From positions 124,001-188,000 of the forward strand of contig NC_015732.1 of the NCBI RefSeq assembly GCF_000219725.1: a stretch of DNA of 64,000 bases, given 5' to 3'. Under the pieces are notes generated by a model. It was not told the DNA's origin. It ran no database searches and saw only the letters and a program-made list of their open reading frames with translations. Positions within the stretch are counted from its first letter, which is position 1, and each line of letters opens with the position of its first letter. The translations under genes and the position numbers were made by a program. Positions 33,944 through 42,045 of the stretch are shown here, one piece after another. Source of the stretch: Gracilinema caldarium DSM 7334 (GTDB taxonomy: Bacteria > Spirochaetota > Spirochaetia > Treponematales > Breznakiellaceae).

Positions 33944-34807
33944 ATGAACAGGATTTTAAAGAAAACTCAGCTTTCGGCAGAAGTCTTTGAGATGGAGGTG
34001 GAAGCCCCCCTCATTGCGCAAAACCGTAAGGCCGGACAGTTTATCATAGTACAAATTGATTCTGAATGGGGTGAACGAATTCCCCTCACCATTGCCGATG
34101 CGGATCCTAAGACTGGTACCATAACCATGGTGTTCCAGACAGTGGGCGCCAGCACCCACCGGCTTGCCGCAAAAAATGTAGGCGATTATGTCGAAAATAT
34201 TTTGGGGCCCCTGGGGAATCCCACGCATATAGAAAAATTTGGGACCGTGGTCTGTGTTGGGGGTGGTATTGGAGTCGCCCCGCTGCATCCTATAGCCCAG
34301 GCTATGAAGGCCGCTGGCAACAAGGTAATCATTATCATCGGAGCCCGCAATAAGGACCTCGTTATTTTTGAAGACCGGATGCGCAAGATTGCCGATGAAC
34401 TGGTTATCGTAACCGACGACGGTTCCTATGGCCGTAAAGCCCTGGTAACGGAACCCTTGAAGGAATATTGCTCCCAGGATCCCAAACCAGATCTGGCAGT
34501 GGCCATAGGGCCTCCCATTATGATGAAATTCTGTGCCGAAACTACCCGGCCCTTTCAGGTACCCACGGTGGTGTCCCTTAATACGATTATGATTGATGGA
34601 ACGGGCATGTGTGGTGGCTGCCGGGTGTCCGTAGGGGGCGAGACCAAATTTGTCTGTGTTGATGGACCCGAATTTGACGGTCATAAGGTAGACTTTGATA
34701 ATATGATGACCCGTCTCCGGGCTTATAAGGAAAAAGAAGAAGAAGACCACCACGTTTGCCACCTGGAACTACAGATTGAATCCATGGAACACAAGGGGGG
34801 GCGCTGA
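33944..34807 (+). CDS. nfnA: FAD/2Fe-2S ferredoxin-NAD(P) reductase-like subunit (NfnA / GltB-type)
   Basis: 287 residues. An FAD-binding ferredoxin-reductase barrel (RIPLTIADAD near 46-55) is followed by an NAD-binding domain (VCVGGGIGVAPLHPIAQAMK near 103-122) and a C-terminal 2Fe-2S site, GMCGGCRVSVGG with further Cys (near 222-240). This is the small subunit of NADH-dependent ferredoxin:NADP oxidoreductase (NfnAB), also annotated as sulfide dehydrogenase or glutamate synthase beta-like. It overlaps the large subunit gene by one base (TGATG). Electron bifurcation between NADH, ferredoxin and NADPH is the known role of the pair in fermentative anaerobes. Confidence 0.88.
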   Translation: MNRILKKTQLSAEVFEMEVEAPLIAQNRKAGQFIIVQIDSEWGERIPLTIADADPKTGTITMVFQTVGASTHRLAAKNVGDYVENILGPLGNPTHIEKFGTVVCVGGGIGVAPLHPIAQAMKAAGNKVIIIIGARNKDLVIFEDRMRKIADELVIVTDDGSYGRKALVTEPLKEYCSQDPKPDLAVAIGPPIMMKFCAETTRPFQVPTVVSLNTIMIDGTGMCGGCRVSVGGETKFVCVDGPEFDGHKVDFDNMMTRLRAYKEKEEEDHHVCHLELQIESMEHKGGR

Positions 34808-36324
34808 TGAGCGAATTGCATCAGATTGGTAAAAGCCGGGAACAGCTCGATCAGGAAGCTGCGGCTCTGCTTAAGGTTATAGAAGAGAAGAAGGCTGCAG
34901 GCCAGGTCTTAAGCCCTAAAGAGCGGCTTGCCATTCCTCCCCAAGAAATGCCTGCCCAGGACCCGATTGCCCGGGGCAAAACGGTAAGTGAAGTAGCCCT
35001 GGGCTATAGCGAAGCTCAGGCGCGGCTTGAAGCGGAACGATGCCTTAACTGCAAGAATGAGCCCTGTGTAAAGGGCTGTCCGGTGCAGGTACCTATTCCC
35101 CGTTTTATTTCCTATATTCAGAAGGGTGATTTTAAGGCTGCTGTCGATACGATTAAAGAGACTAACCTGCTTCCTGCGGTGTGCGGCCGGGTTTGCCCCC
35201 AGGAAAAGCAGTGCCAGCTGGAGTGTACCGTCGGAAAAAGCCTTAAGGATGTTGGTAAGGCCGTTGCCATCGGTCGGCTGGAACGCTTTGTGGCTGACTG
35301 GGAGCGGGAAAACGGGAAGGTTACCCCGCCTACAGTTAAACCAAGGACCGGGAAGCGGGTGGCTGTTATCGGCTCAGGCCCGGCGGGCATCACGGTAGCC
35401 GCCGATGTGGCCCGAGAAGGCCACGAAGTGGTACTGTTTGAAGCCTTCCATAAACCCGGTGGTGTTATGGTCTATGGTATCCCTGAGTTCCGGCTTCCCA
35501 AGTCTATCGTTCAGGCAGAAATCGATACCCTGAAAAAAATGGGAGTAAAAATCGAAACCAACTTCCTCGTGGGCCGGACTAGAACGTTGAAACAGCTTCT
35601 TGAGGAAGATCACTTTGATGCGGCCTTTGTCGGTGTCGGTGCCGGGCTTCCCAAATTCCTCGGCTGTCCTGGGGAAAACCTGGTTGGTGTGTTCAGTGCC
35701 AATGAGTACCTGACCCGGGCTAATTTGATGAAGGCCTACGATGCAAAAAAGGCGGCTACGCCTATTTACAAATCCCGTATTGTGGCAGTAGTAGGCGGCG
35801 GTAATGTTGCCATGGATGCTGCTCGTATGGCCCTCAGGCTTGGGGCTGAACAGGTCCATGTGATCTACCGCCGTACCAGAGAAGAAATGCCCGCCCGGGC
35901 TGAAGAGGTCGAACACGCCATGGAGGAGGGCATTGTGTTTAACTTCCTCCGCAATCCTACCCGTATTCTGGGAAATGAACAGGGCCGGGTTGTTGGCATG
36001 GAATTACAGCAATTTGAGCTTGGTGCGCCCGATGCCTCAGGCCGCCGCAGCCCGGTGCCCATAGCTGGCTCCGAGTATGTCTTCGACTGCGATACGGTTA
36101 TTGTTGCCCTGGGCAATGAATCGAACCCCCTCCTGGTAAAAACCACTGAAGGGCTTGTGGTGGACAAAAAGGGCCGTATCGTAGTCGGTGCTGACCAGAA
36201 AACCTCCCTCGATGCGGTTTATGCCGGTGGGGATATTGTGCTCGGAGCCGCTACGGTGATCCTTGCCATGGGGGAAGGGCGCCGGGCTGCGGCGGCAATT
36301 AACGAGCTTTTAGCTAAAAAATAG
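34807..36324 (+). CDS. nfnB: NADPH-dependent oxidoreductase large subunit (NfnB / GltA-type)
   Basis: 505 residues, without a glutamate synthase domain. Two 4Fe-4S motifs are seen: CLNCKNEPCVKGC near residues 80-92 and CGRVCPQEKQCQLEC near 128-142. The FAD-binding GSGPAGITVAADVA is near 189-202 and the NADPH-binding VGGGNVAMDAARMA near 329-342; a final GGDIVLGAATVILAMGEG binds FAD. With the preceding gene it forms the NfnAB complex that couples NADH and reduced ferredoxin to NADPH; a glutamate synthase small-subunit role is the alternative name for the same family. No terminator with a T-run follows. Confidence 0.9.
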   Translation: MSELHQIGKSREQLDQEAAALLKVIEEKKAAGQVLSPKERLAIPPQEMPAQDPIARGKTVSEVALGYSEAQARLEAERCLNCKNEPCVKGCPVQVPIPRFISYIQKGDFKAAVDTIKETNLLPAVCGRVCPQEKQCQLECTVGKSLKDVGKAVAIGRLERFVADWERENGKVTPPTVKPRTGKRVAVIGSGPAGITVAADVAREGHEVVLFEAFHKPGGVMVYGIPEFRLPKSIVQAEIDTLKKMGVKIETNFLVGRTRTLKQLLEEDHFDAAFVGVGAGLPKFLGCPGENLVGVFSANEYLTRANLMKAYDAKKAATPIYKSRIVAVVGGGNVAMDAARMALRLGAEQVHVIYRRTREEMPARAEEVEHAMEEGIVFNFLRNPTRILGNEQGRVVGMELQQFELGAPDASGRRSPVPIAGSEYVFDCDTVIVALGNESNPLLVKTTEGLVVDKKGRIVVGADQKTSLDAVYAGGDIVLGAATVILAMGEGRRAAAAINELLAKK

Positions 36325-36448
36325 AGCACCCCGTCTGGGGTTTATCCCGGCACCCGGGCTAGTCCCGGGGCTAGGGCTATCCCTGTCTGCGGTTTAGGCC
36401 GGGACAAACGGACTTGCGTCGGGCCCGGTAGTTTAGGCTGGGGCTTGT
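36325..36448. repeat. GC-rich convergent spacer with imperfect repeats
   Basis: Between two convergent stops. Two imperfect copies of a GTCTGsGGTTTA..CCGG unit occur near 36333 and 36387, and CCCGGG-ctagt-CCCGGG (36352-36368) can fold as a hairpin. No T-run is present on either strand, so it is not an ordinary intrinsic terminator. Confidence 0.45.
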
Positions 36449-37081
36449 TTAATGTCTGCGATTATATTGATGAATAAAATTCGTACTGATAATCAGTTCC
36501 GTATTACCCTTTTCCTTGCTTGCTCCATAGGCGATACTCTCACTTTTCATAAGACGGAATAGATGATTATCAATCTCATCCATCGAAACACCGCATCGGT
36601 TGTTGAGCCAGGTTTTAAGGTCCTCTACAGGCACCTTATAGCGACCGTCATGGATTTTTACATTTAATTTCAGTGCAAAATCTGCGATGGCAAAGTTGAT
36701 CCGGTCCTTAGGGCTGGTGTTCAGAAGTGCTTCAAGCTGTTTGTTGGTTTCCCGGATACGGTCCGAAAGAATCCCGATTATTTTCCAGGCAAATTTTCCG
36801 TTGGTAAGCACCAACCGTTCAAAGGCTTCATTGTCTACGGGAATGAGCCTGGTCGGTTTTATGGCTACCGCAGTGGCGGAACGGGGTTTCCCGTCGATAA
36901 GAGCCATCTCGCCAAAAAAGTCGTTTTTTTGGTCTATCGTTTTTAATACAATTTCCGCACCCTGTACTTGCTTTCGAAGCTCTACAGCTCCTTCTACCAG
37001 GATGAACATCAGTTCACCCGGCTCCCCTTCCTTAAAAATGATGCCGTTCACCGGGTAGGTATACACAGTTATATCTTCCAT
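36449..37081 (-). CDS. Crp/Fnr-like cyclic-nucleotide-binding-domain protein
   Basis: 210 residues from ATG 37081; a longer frame opens at 37114, but TATACT (37089-37094) lies 7 bases before 37081, so the shorter form on a leaderless message fits better. The cNMP-binding domain (EGEPGELMFILVEGAVEL near 16-33, FFGEMALIDGKPRSATAVA near 58-76) carries the phosphate-binding-cassette pattern. The C-terminal ~90 residues are helical with a possible winged helix (VPVEDLKTWLNNRCGVSMDE), less clear than in true Crp. It may be a transcription factor or a second-messenger-sensing protein; the ligand is not determined. Confidence 0.8.
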   Translation of the reverse strand: MEDITVYTYPVNGIIFKEGEPGELMFILVEGAVELRKQVQGAEIVLKTIDQKNDFFGEMALIDGKPRSATAVAIKPTRLIPVDNEAFERLVLTNGKFAWKIIGILSDRIRETNKQLEALLNTSPKDRINFAIADFALKLNVKIHDGRYKVPVEDLKTWLNNRCGVSMDEIDNHLFRLMKSESIAYGASKEKGNTELIISTNFIHQYNRRH

Positions 37082-37272
37082 ATTGATGAGTATAAACCGG
37101 TTCGCAGAATTCATCCAGTTTTGAGCTCAAGTAGGTACTCTTATTTCCACCGTTGAACCATTGTATGCTATAAAGATGTAATAAAATCCTGTCATTTTAT
37201 TAACAAAAAGTACAAACAAAGGTGTACAATGTAAGGCCCTTAATGGGAATAACCAAACGAGGAGGTTTGTGT

Positions 37273-39132
37273 ATGAAAAAGCGTTCTCTTATTCGGGTGG
37301 TGGCAGGTTTTTCTCTAGCGCTTACAATTCTGGTAGGCTGTGCTGGTGCACCTCAAACAGCATTAAGCCCTAAGGTAGATGCAAATCCATTGTCGCTCTC
37401 AATTTTCCATGTAAATGATACCCATGCAAAATTAGAATCAACGTTAACTGAATTAAAAGTTGATATCACTCCTGAACTTACGGCAAAACGAACCTTCGTT
37501 GAGCTTGGTGGATTTGCTCGGCTCTGGGCAGCGGTAGAAGCCCTCAGGGCAGAGAAACCTAATAGTTTCTTTCTTCATGCAGGAGATGTGTTCCAGGGTA
37601 CCTTGTATTTTACTGAATTTAAAGGAAAGGCCGATGGGGACTTCCTGAATGCTATAGGGGTCGATGCTATGGTCATTGGTAACCATGAGTTCGATAAGGG
37701 ACCCTCAGTCCTGGCTGATTTTATCAAGGATGTCAAATTCCCCGTACTGGCCTGCAATGTGGATCTTTCTGCGGAGCCTTCCCTTAAAAACAGTGTAAAG
37801 CCCTATGTTATTAAGGATGTAGCAGGTGCCAAGGTTGCCATTGTTGGTATTGCAAACCCGGAGACCCCTGATATTTCAAGTCCTGGTCCTACGGTTAAAT
37901 TCCTGGATCCAGTCAGCTCCCTAGAAAAGGTTGTTAAGGAATTGGAAGCAAAGGGAATAAATAAAATTGTGGTGTTGAGCCATTGCGGCTATGAAGTAGA
38001 TAAGGATCTAGGTAATAAGGTAATTGGTGTAGACATTATTGTTGGAGGTCATTCCCACTATGTACTCGGCTCAGTAGCTGATCTTGGACTGAAATCTCAG
38101 GGCGATTATCCTACGGTTATTCAAAGCCCAGCTGGAGACCCGGTTCTGGTCGTGACTTCCTGGAATTGGGCCAATATGATTGGTGTTTTAGATGTAGACT
38201 TTGATAAGGATGGGAAAATTATTTCTTTTAAAGGCAACAGCAAATTGTTAGCGGGACTTGATAAATTCCGTATTTATGACCTTCCCGATGCGGATGGGAA
38301 ACTAAAACGGGTAGAATTTGTCCGTACTGCCGACGGAACGTACGCTGCCAAAGAATATGATGGGAAAGCTTATGCAGGAGTTCCTTCAGAAAAAGCGCTT
38401 TCCAATTATATGACCGCCTTTAACACCTTAGTGACCCGTTTTAAGAATGACCCCCGTTTCTTATTTATGGATCCCAAAAAGGAGGGGTTAGAAAAACTAG
38501 GGAAATATAGTCCGGCATTAAAGGCTCTCCAGGCAAAAATTGCAACCAAAGCAGAAGATGCTCTGAAACGAGGTAACAATACCGGTCCTGGTCCTATTAT
38601 TGCCGATTCTATGATCTGGAAGACTGGAGCTGATATTGCTATTATGAATCCCGGTGGTGTCCGGACGGACTTAGATAGCGGAGATATTTCTGTTGCTAAG
38701 GTTTATGAACTCCAGCCCTTTGCAAATACCTTGGTAACCCTGGATGTATCAGGAGAAGAGGTTCTGAAAATCCTTGAAGACATGACCGATTTTTGTATTA
38801 CGAGCTATGCAAAGGCTCCTGAGACTGCCTATGTGTATGTATCGGGGCTTAAACTGACCCTGCTGGTAAATAATGTCAAGGGCTCTCGGGTTACTGAAGT
38901 GATGGTAAAAGCTAAAGATGGGTCCTGGAAACCCTTGGAGCCACAAACCGCCTATAAGCTTGTGGTGAACAATTTCGTGGCCGATGGGGGTGATAAAAAT
39001 GTCACCCTGGGTGCAATTCCCAAGGCCCGGAAGTATGATACGGGTTATGTGGACTCTGAAGCCATGCTCGACTATGTTCTTGGAAAAACCCTGAAAGAAA
39101 CTAGAGAAGAACGGGTAAAGAATGTCTTTTAG
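37273..39132 (+). CDS. 5'-nucleotidase/UshA-family lipoprotein
   Basis: 619 residues from ATG 37273, which has a GAGGAGG site 7 bases upstream; an earlier in-frame ATG at 37222 lacks one. The signal peptide ends in a lipobox LVGC (Cys near 22), so it is a membrane-anchored lipoprotein. Metallophosphatase motifs are present: FHVNDTHAKLE, HAGDVFQGT, VIGNHEFDKG, VLSHCG and GGHSHYVLG. The C-terminal 5'-nucleotidase domain has NNTGPGPIIADSM and MNPGGVRTDLDSGDI. It should hydrolyse nucleotides or related phosphoesters outside the cytoplasm for salvage. Followed by an intrinsic terminator. Confidence 0.93.
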   Translation: MKKRSLIRVVAGFSLALTILVGCAGAPQTALSPKVDANPLSLSIFHVNDTHAKLESTLTELKVDITPELTAKRTFVELGGFARLWAAVEALRAEKPNSFFLHAGDVFQGTLYFTEFKGKADGDFLNAIGVDAMVIGNHEFDKGPSVLADFIKDVKFPVLACNVDLSAEPSLKNSVKPYVIKDVAGAKVAIVGIANPETPDISSPGPTVKFLDPVSSLEKVVKELEAKGINKIVVLSHCGYEVDKDLGNKVIGVDIIVGGHSHYVLGSVADLGLKSQGDYPTVIQSPAGDPVLVVTSWNWANMIGVLDVDFDKDGKIISFKGNSKLLAGLDKFRIYDLPDADGKLKRVEFVRTADGTYAAKEYDGKAYAGVPSEKALSNYMTAFNTLVTRFKNDPRFLFMDPKKEGLEKLGKYSPALKALQAKIATKAEDALKRGNNTGPGPIIADSMIWKTGADIAIMNPGGVRTDLDSGDISVAKVYELQPFANTLVTLDVSGEEVLKILEDMTDFCITSYAKAPETAYVYVSGLKLTLLVNNVKGSRVTEVMVKAKDGSWKPLEPQTAYKLVVNNFVADGGDKNVTLGAIPKARKYDTGYVDSEAMLDYVLGKTLKETREERVKNVF

Positions 39133-39169
39133 TTAGTTTATAGGCACCGCTCACGCAGTGTATCGGCTT

Positions 39170-39207
39170 AACCGGTGTGGAGCATTGTTTCCTCACCGGT
39201 TTTTTTG
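39170..39207 (+). terminator. Intrinsic terminator of the 5'-nucleotidase gene
   Basis: AACCGGTGtGG (39170-39180) pairs with CCtCACCGGTT (from 39191) with one mismatch, followed by a run of seven T. It lies 38 bases after the stop codon. Confidence 0.85.
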
Positions 39208-39246
39208 TAAAAGTTATAGTAGTTTCAGTTTTCAAAAAATCTCTTA

Positions 39247-39275
39247 TTGCAAAAAAATCCATACCGGTGCATTAT
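39247..39275 (+). promoter_or_regulatory. Candidate leaderless promoter of the TPR gene
   Basis: TTGCAA at 39247-39252, 17 bases, CATTAT at 39270-39275; the ATG at 39282 begins 7 bases after the -10 box and no ribosome site is visible. Confidence 0.45.
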
Positions 39276-39281
39276 AGGTAT

Positions 39282-39953
39282 ATGAAGAAAAGCATAGGTT
39301 TGTTATTCATTATCTTTTTTCTTGTATTTAGTAATGTTATTGTATTTTCCCAGGAAAAGCCCGATGCACTGAAAAGTTATCGGATTGGTCGGGATCTGGA
39401 AGTTCAGGGCAGAATGAGTGACGCCAATGCCCGGTATGACGAGGCTGTTCAGATCTGCAAACAGGAAATTGCCCAAAATGCTACCAATATGGATTCTTAT
39501 ACAGTCCTTACCTGGGCCTTATTACGTCAGAAAAAGTATAATGAGGTTATAGAGTGGGCTCAAAAAGGGCTAAAGGTGAATCCGAGTGACTATCGGGTTA
39601 TAGAAACCATGGGTGAAGCCTACTTCTATCTGAATCAATATGATTTTTCATTAAAAAATATGCAGAAATACATCGAAGCAGCACCGAATGCGGAACGGGT
39701 TTCGGTGGCTTACTTTTTTATGGGAGAAGTGTATCGTATTAAGCAAAAATATAACCATGCAGATATCGCCTATTCCACTGCGGTACGGCTCGAACCTAAT
39801 ATGCCTGTGTGGTGGTATCGGCTTGGATCAGTTCGAGAGGCCCTGGGAGATTATGCCGGTTCTCTTTCCGCCTATGAACGGGCGGTTAAACTAAATCCTT
39901 CCTATAAAGAAGCCTTAGATGGTGCTGATCGGGTGAAGAAGCGGCTGGGCTAG
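39282..39953 (+). CDS. Exported TPR-repeat protein
   Basis: 223 residues from ATG 39282, where a signal peptide begins (KSIGLLFIIFFLVFSNVIVFS, cleaved about residue 24); the frame upstream runs through a terminator and is not coding. At least four tetratricopeptide repeats follow, e.g. YRIGRDLEVQGRMSDANARY, YTVLTWALLRQKKYNEVIEW and WYRLGSVREALGDYAGSLSA, so it is a protein-interaction scaffold in the periplasm or on the envelope. No enzyme domain. Its stop overlaps the stop of the convergent membrane gene by four bases. Confidence 0.85.
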   Translation: MKKSIGLLFIIFFLVFSNVIVFSQEKPDALKSYRIGRDLEVQGRMSDANARYDEAVQICKQEIAQNATNMDSYTVLTWALLRQKKYNEVIEWAQKGLKVNPSDYRVIETMGEAYFYLNQYDFSLKNMQKYIEAAPNAERVSVAYFFMGEVYRIKQKYNHADIAYSTAVRLEPNMPVWWYRLGSVREALGDYAGSLSAYERAVKLNPSYKEALDGADRVKKRLG

Positions 39954-40573
39954 TTGAGAACAGCTAACCACACCGTCCATACCAGGGCAGTCTGAAGGAT
40001 AAGCACGAACCTTCCGGCAGCTCTTTCTCTTGTATGTTGTATAGTATTCTGCCAGCCCTTTTGAAGAACAGGTTTTTCTGAAAGGGACATCAGTAGTATA
40101 TCGATACTTTCTATAGGTTTTTTCCAGTTAAATTGTTTTTTTTGAGCCAGAAGTTCTTCGAATATCTGGAATGATTCAGCGATGAGAGATCCGAAAGATC
40201 CAGGTAGCTGCAGATCGGATCGGATGCTTGTTTTAGACAACATAATAAGTGCTTCCAGGGTTACAGCCTTTTCGATTCCTGAGAGCAATGCCCCCTGGGT
40301 AACTTTAAATCCTACAAACTGGCAAATAACCTTACCATAGGGAACCAGTAAATTAAAGAAAATAATGTTGGCACTGATAAAGAGGGTCAATACCAGTGAA
40401 TTTTGTTTTCCCTGCAACCATACAAAGCAATAAAAATATACAAATAAGCCTGCCCTGAAATACAAATTATGACTAAAAACCAGAGCAGGAATGCAGAGTA
40501 GCCCTGCGATAAATAGATCACTGCTGTGAAATAGTTTGTATGAGAGGTCTATTCGTTTTTCACGGTGTATCAT
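39950..40573 (-). CDS. Integral membrane protein, possibly EcfT/CbiQ-like
   Basis: 207 residues with four hydrophobic segments in the first ~110 residues, a cytoplasmic helical part (TSIRSDLQLPGSFGSLIAES near 116-135) and a last membrane helix at the C-terminus. The order TQGALLSGIEKAVTLEALIMLSKTSIR loosely recalls the coupling region of energy-coupling-factor T components, but the match is weak and no ECF ATPase is adjacent. It overlaps the Gx-transporter gene by 14 bases, so the two are translationally coupled and probably work together. Function otherwise unknown. Confidence 0.6.
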   Translation of the reverse strand: MIHREKRIDLSYKLFHSSDLFIAGLLCIPALVFSHNLYFRAGLFVYFYCFVWLQGKQNSLVLTLFISANIIFFNLLVPYGKVICQFVGFKVTQGALLSGIEKAVTLEALIMLSKTSIRSDLQLPGSFGSLIAESFQIFEELLAQKKQFNWKKPIESIDILLMSLSEKPVLQKGWQNTIQHTRERAAGRFVLILQTALVWTVWLAVLN

Positions 40574-41099
40574 GGTGGTGTTCCTGTAGTGCCCGTTTAT
40601 ACCAGAGGGAATGTTCAGAAAAATTCTGACAGAAGATACCCAGTAGCAGACCGGTAATGAATCCTAATAAGAGGAGAGGCGGGGCAATAAATTGAGCGCT
40701 CGGGCCAAATATAAACAGCCAGGCGAGCCCTATTTGTACTCCATTCGAAAGTATCGCCCCAACAAGGCCAATACCAATAAAACTAATGTTGTTCTTTCCA
40801 ATCAATCTGCGCAGGACAAACATCCCCAGGGCTGAAGTAAGGGTTCCTCCTAGAGAGAAGAGAAAAACATAGGAAAACAAAGATCCAGTAAGAATTGCCT
40901 GACCAATAACCTTTAACATAACCAGTAATAAGAATGAACTGAAAGGGAACAGGTCTATGGCAAGCATGATAGGAATATTAGCAATACCGATACGGATAAA
41001 CGGTAATGGTTTGGGAATGAGGTACTCAATGGTTGATAGAAAGAGACAAAGGGCTCCAAGCAAAGCTAGAGGAGAGTGCCGTTTAATAGGTTGATCCAT
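40560..41099 (-). CDS. Gx transporter family membrane protein
   Basis: 179 residues, five to six membrane helices. FLSTIEYLIPKPLPFIRIGIAN near 20-41, the glycine-rich SYVFLFSLGGTLTSALGM near 76-93 and VGAILSNGVQIGLAW near 113-127 are characteristic of the Gx_transp family (PF07456, once called heptaprenyl diphosphate synthase component I). These S-component-like proteins usually sit next to NusG-II proteins, as here (17-base overlap). Substrate is not established. Confidence 0.82.
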   Translation of the reverse strand: MDQPIKRHSPLALLGALCLFLSTIEYLIPKPLPFIRIGIANIPIMLAIDLFPFSSFLLLVMLKVIGQAILTGSLFSYVFLFSLGGTLTSALGMFVLRRLIGKNNISFIGIGLVGAILSNGVQIGLAWLFIFGPSAQFIAPPLLLLGFITGLLLGIFCQNFSEHSLWYKRALQEHHHDTP

Positions 41100-41493
41100 C
41101 TAGCTCGTCCTTTGCTGATGTTCCGATTATTCGAACGAATACCTGGTTCGGCAAACAAGCTATCCATTGACCCGGCAGGCTGATTTCGCCCATAGCTATG
41201 CAGAGCTTGTTGTTACAGGGAGAATCTTCCACGTGAACATTACCATGATGGATTACCACTATGGTTGTTCCGAGGGGGCCCTGTACTGGTATGGTTTCAT
41301 TAATAGAAAGGGGATATATATAGGACTGCCCGGTTCCTTCTATGACTACCTGTAGATCCTTTGTATTCCCAGTATAAACGAGAATAAATGAAGAAACAGT
41401 AATTACTATAGATGTTCCCAGCATTACCAGATCCCAGGGTCGGAATCTGGTAATGCTACGCTTAATGGCAGCCGCCGCAGTTGCAACCTTCAT
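41083..41493 (-). CDS. NusG domain II-containing membrane-anchored protein
   Basis: About 136 residues if started at ATG 41493, which overlaps the 3' end of the FKBP gene by 32 bases; a longer frame reaching 41589 is unlikely because it lies wholly inside that gene. An N-terminal helix (LVMLGTSIVITVSSFILVY) anchors it, and the rest is a NusG_II domain with VVIHHGNVHVEDSPCNNKLC and GQWIACLPNQVFVRI. NusG-II/Gx-transporter pairs are common in anaerobes; a joint transport or redox-cofactor role is inference. The start codon is uncertain. Confidence 0.72.
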   Translation of the reverse strand: MKVATAAAAIKRSITRFRPWDLVMLGTSIVITVSSFILVYTGNTKDLQVVIEGTGQSYIYPLSINETIPVQGPLGTTIVVIHHGNVHVEDSPCNNKLCIAMGEISLPGQWIACLPNQVFVRIIGTSAKDELDGSTY

Positions 41494-41995
41494 CGTCGCC
41501 ACAATCACAGTCCTCCCCGCAGCCATCATCGTGCATGTGGGGATGTCCATGCTCCAGCTCTTCGGCTGTTGCGGCGCGAACATCAACAACTTTTACATCA
41601 AAGGTTAAATCCATACCAGCAAGGGGATGGTTGGCATCTACAGTGGCCATCCCGTTTGCTACTTTCGTTACGGTAACAATGCGGCTTCCGTCAGCGGTTT
41701 CTGCTTCAAACTGCATACCCGCTTCTACGGTACCAACACCCTGAAAGCGATCGAGGGGTACATTGATAACCAAATGTTCGTCCCGCTCGCCATAGGCATC
41801 TACGGCAGGAACGGTAATTTTAAAGGAATCCCCTGCGGTTTTGCCTTCCAGAGCTTTTTCAAGGCCGGGAATGAGGTTGTCATTGCCGTGGAGATACGAA
41901 AGAGGACCTGCTCCGGAAGACGTATCGAGAACTTGTCCTTCGGGATCGGTGAGGGTGTAATCAATGCTGACTACGCAATCTTTAGCGATATTCAT
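41462..41995 (-). CDS. FKBP-type peptidyl-prolyl isomerase, SlyD-like
   Basis: 177 residues from ATG 41995, where a typical FKBP begins (MNIAKDCVVSIDYTL); the frame upstream to 42073 overlaps the epimerase gene. The split FKBP domain with an inserted flap (DAYGERDEHLVINVPLDRF) is of the SlyD type, combining prolyl isomerase and chaperone activity. The last ~33 residues are a His/Cys/Asp-rich metal-binding tail (HGHPHMHDDGCGEDCDC, then CNCGGCH), as in SlyD proteins that bind nickel or zinc. Cytoplasmic. Only a weak AAAGG precedes the start. Confidence 0.9.
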   Translation of the reverse strand: MNIAKDCVVSIDYTLTDPEGQVLDTSSGAGPLSYLHGNDNLIPGLEKALEGKTAGDSFKITVPAVDAYGERDEHLVINVPLDRFQGVGTVEAGMQFEAETADGSRIVTVTKVANGMATVDANHPLAGMDLTFDVKVVDVRAATAEELEHGHPHMHDDGCGEDCDCGDDEGCNCGGCH

Positions 41996-42045
41996 AACCT
42001 TTTGTAGCACATTTATACTATCGTTTCCAGTAGGTAACAGGGGCT

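Noticed and set aside
33956-34762. 268-residue minus frame
   Set aside because: Antisense of the NfnA-like gene, Pro/His-rich with no domain.
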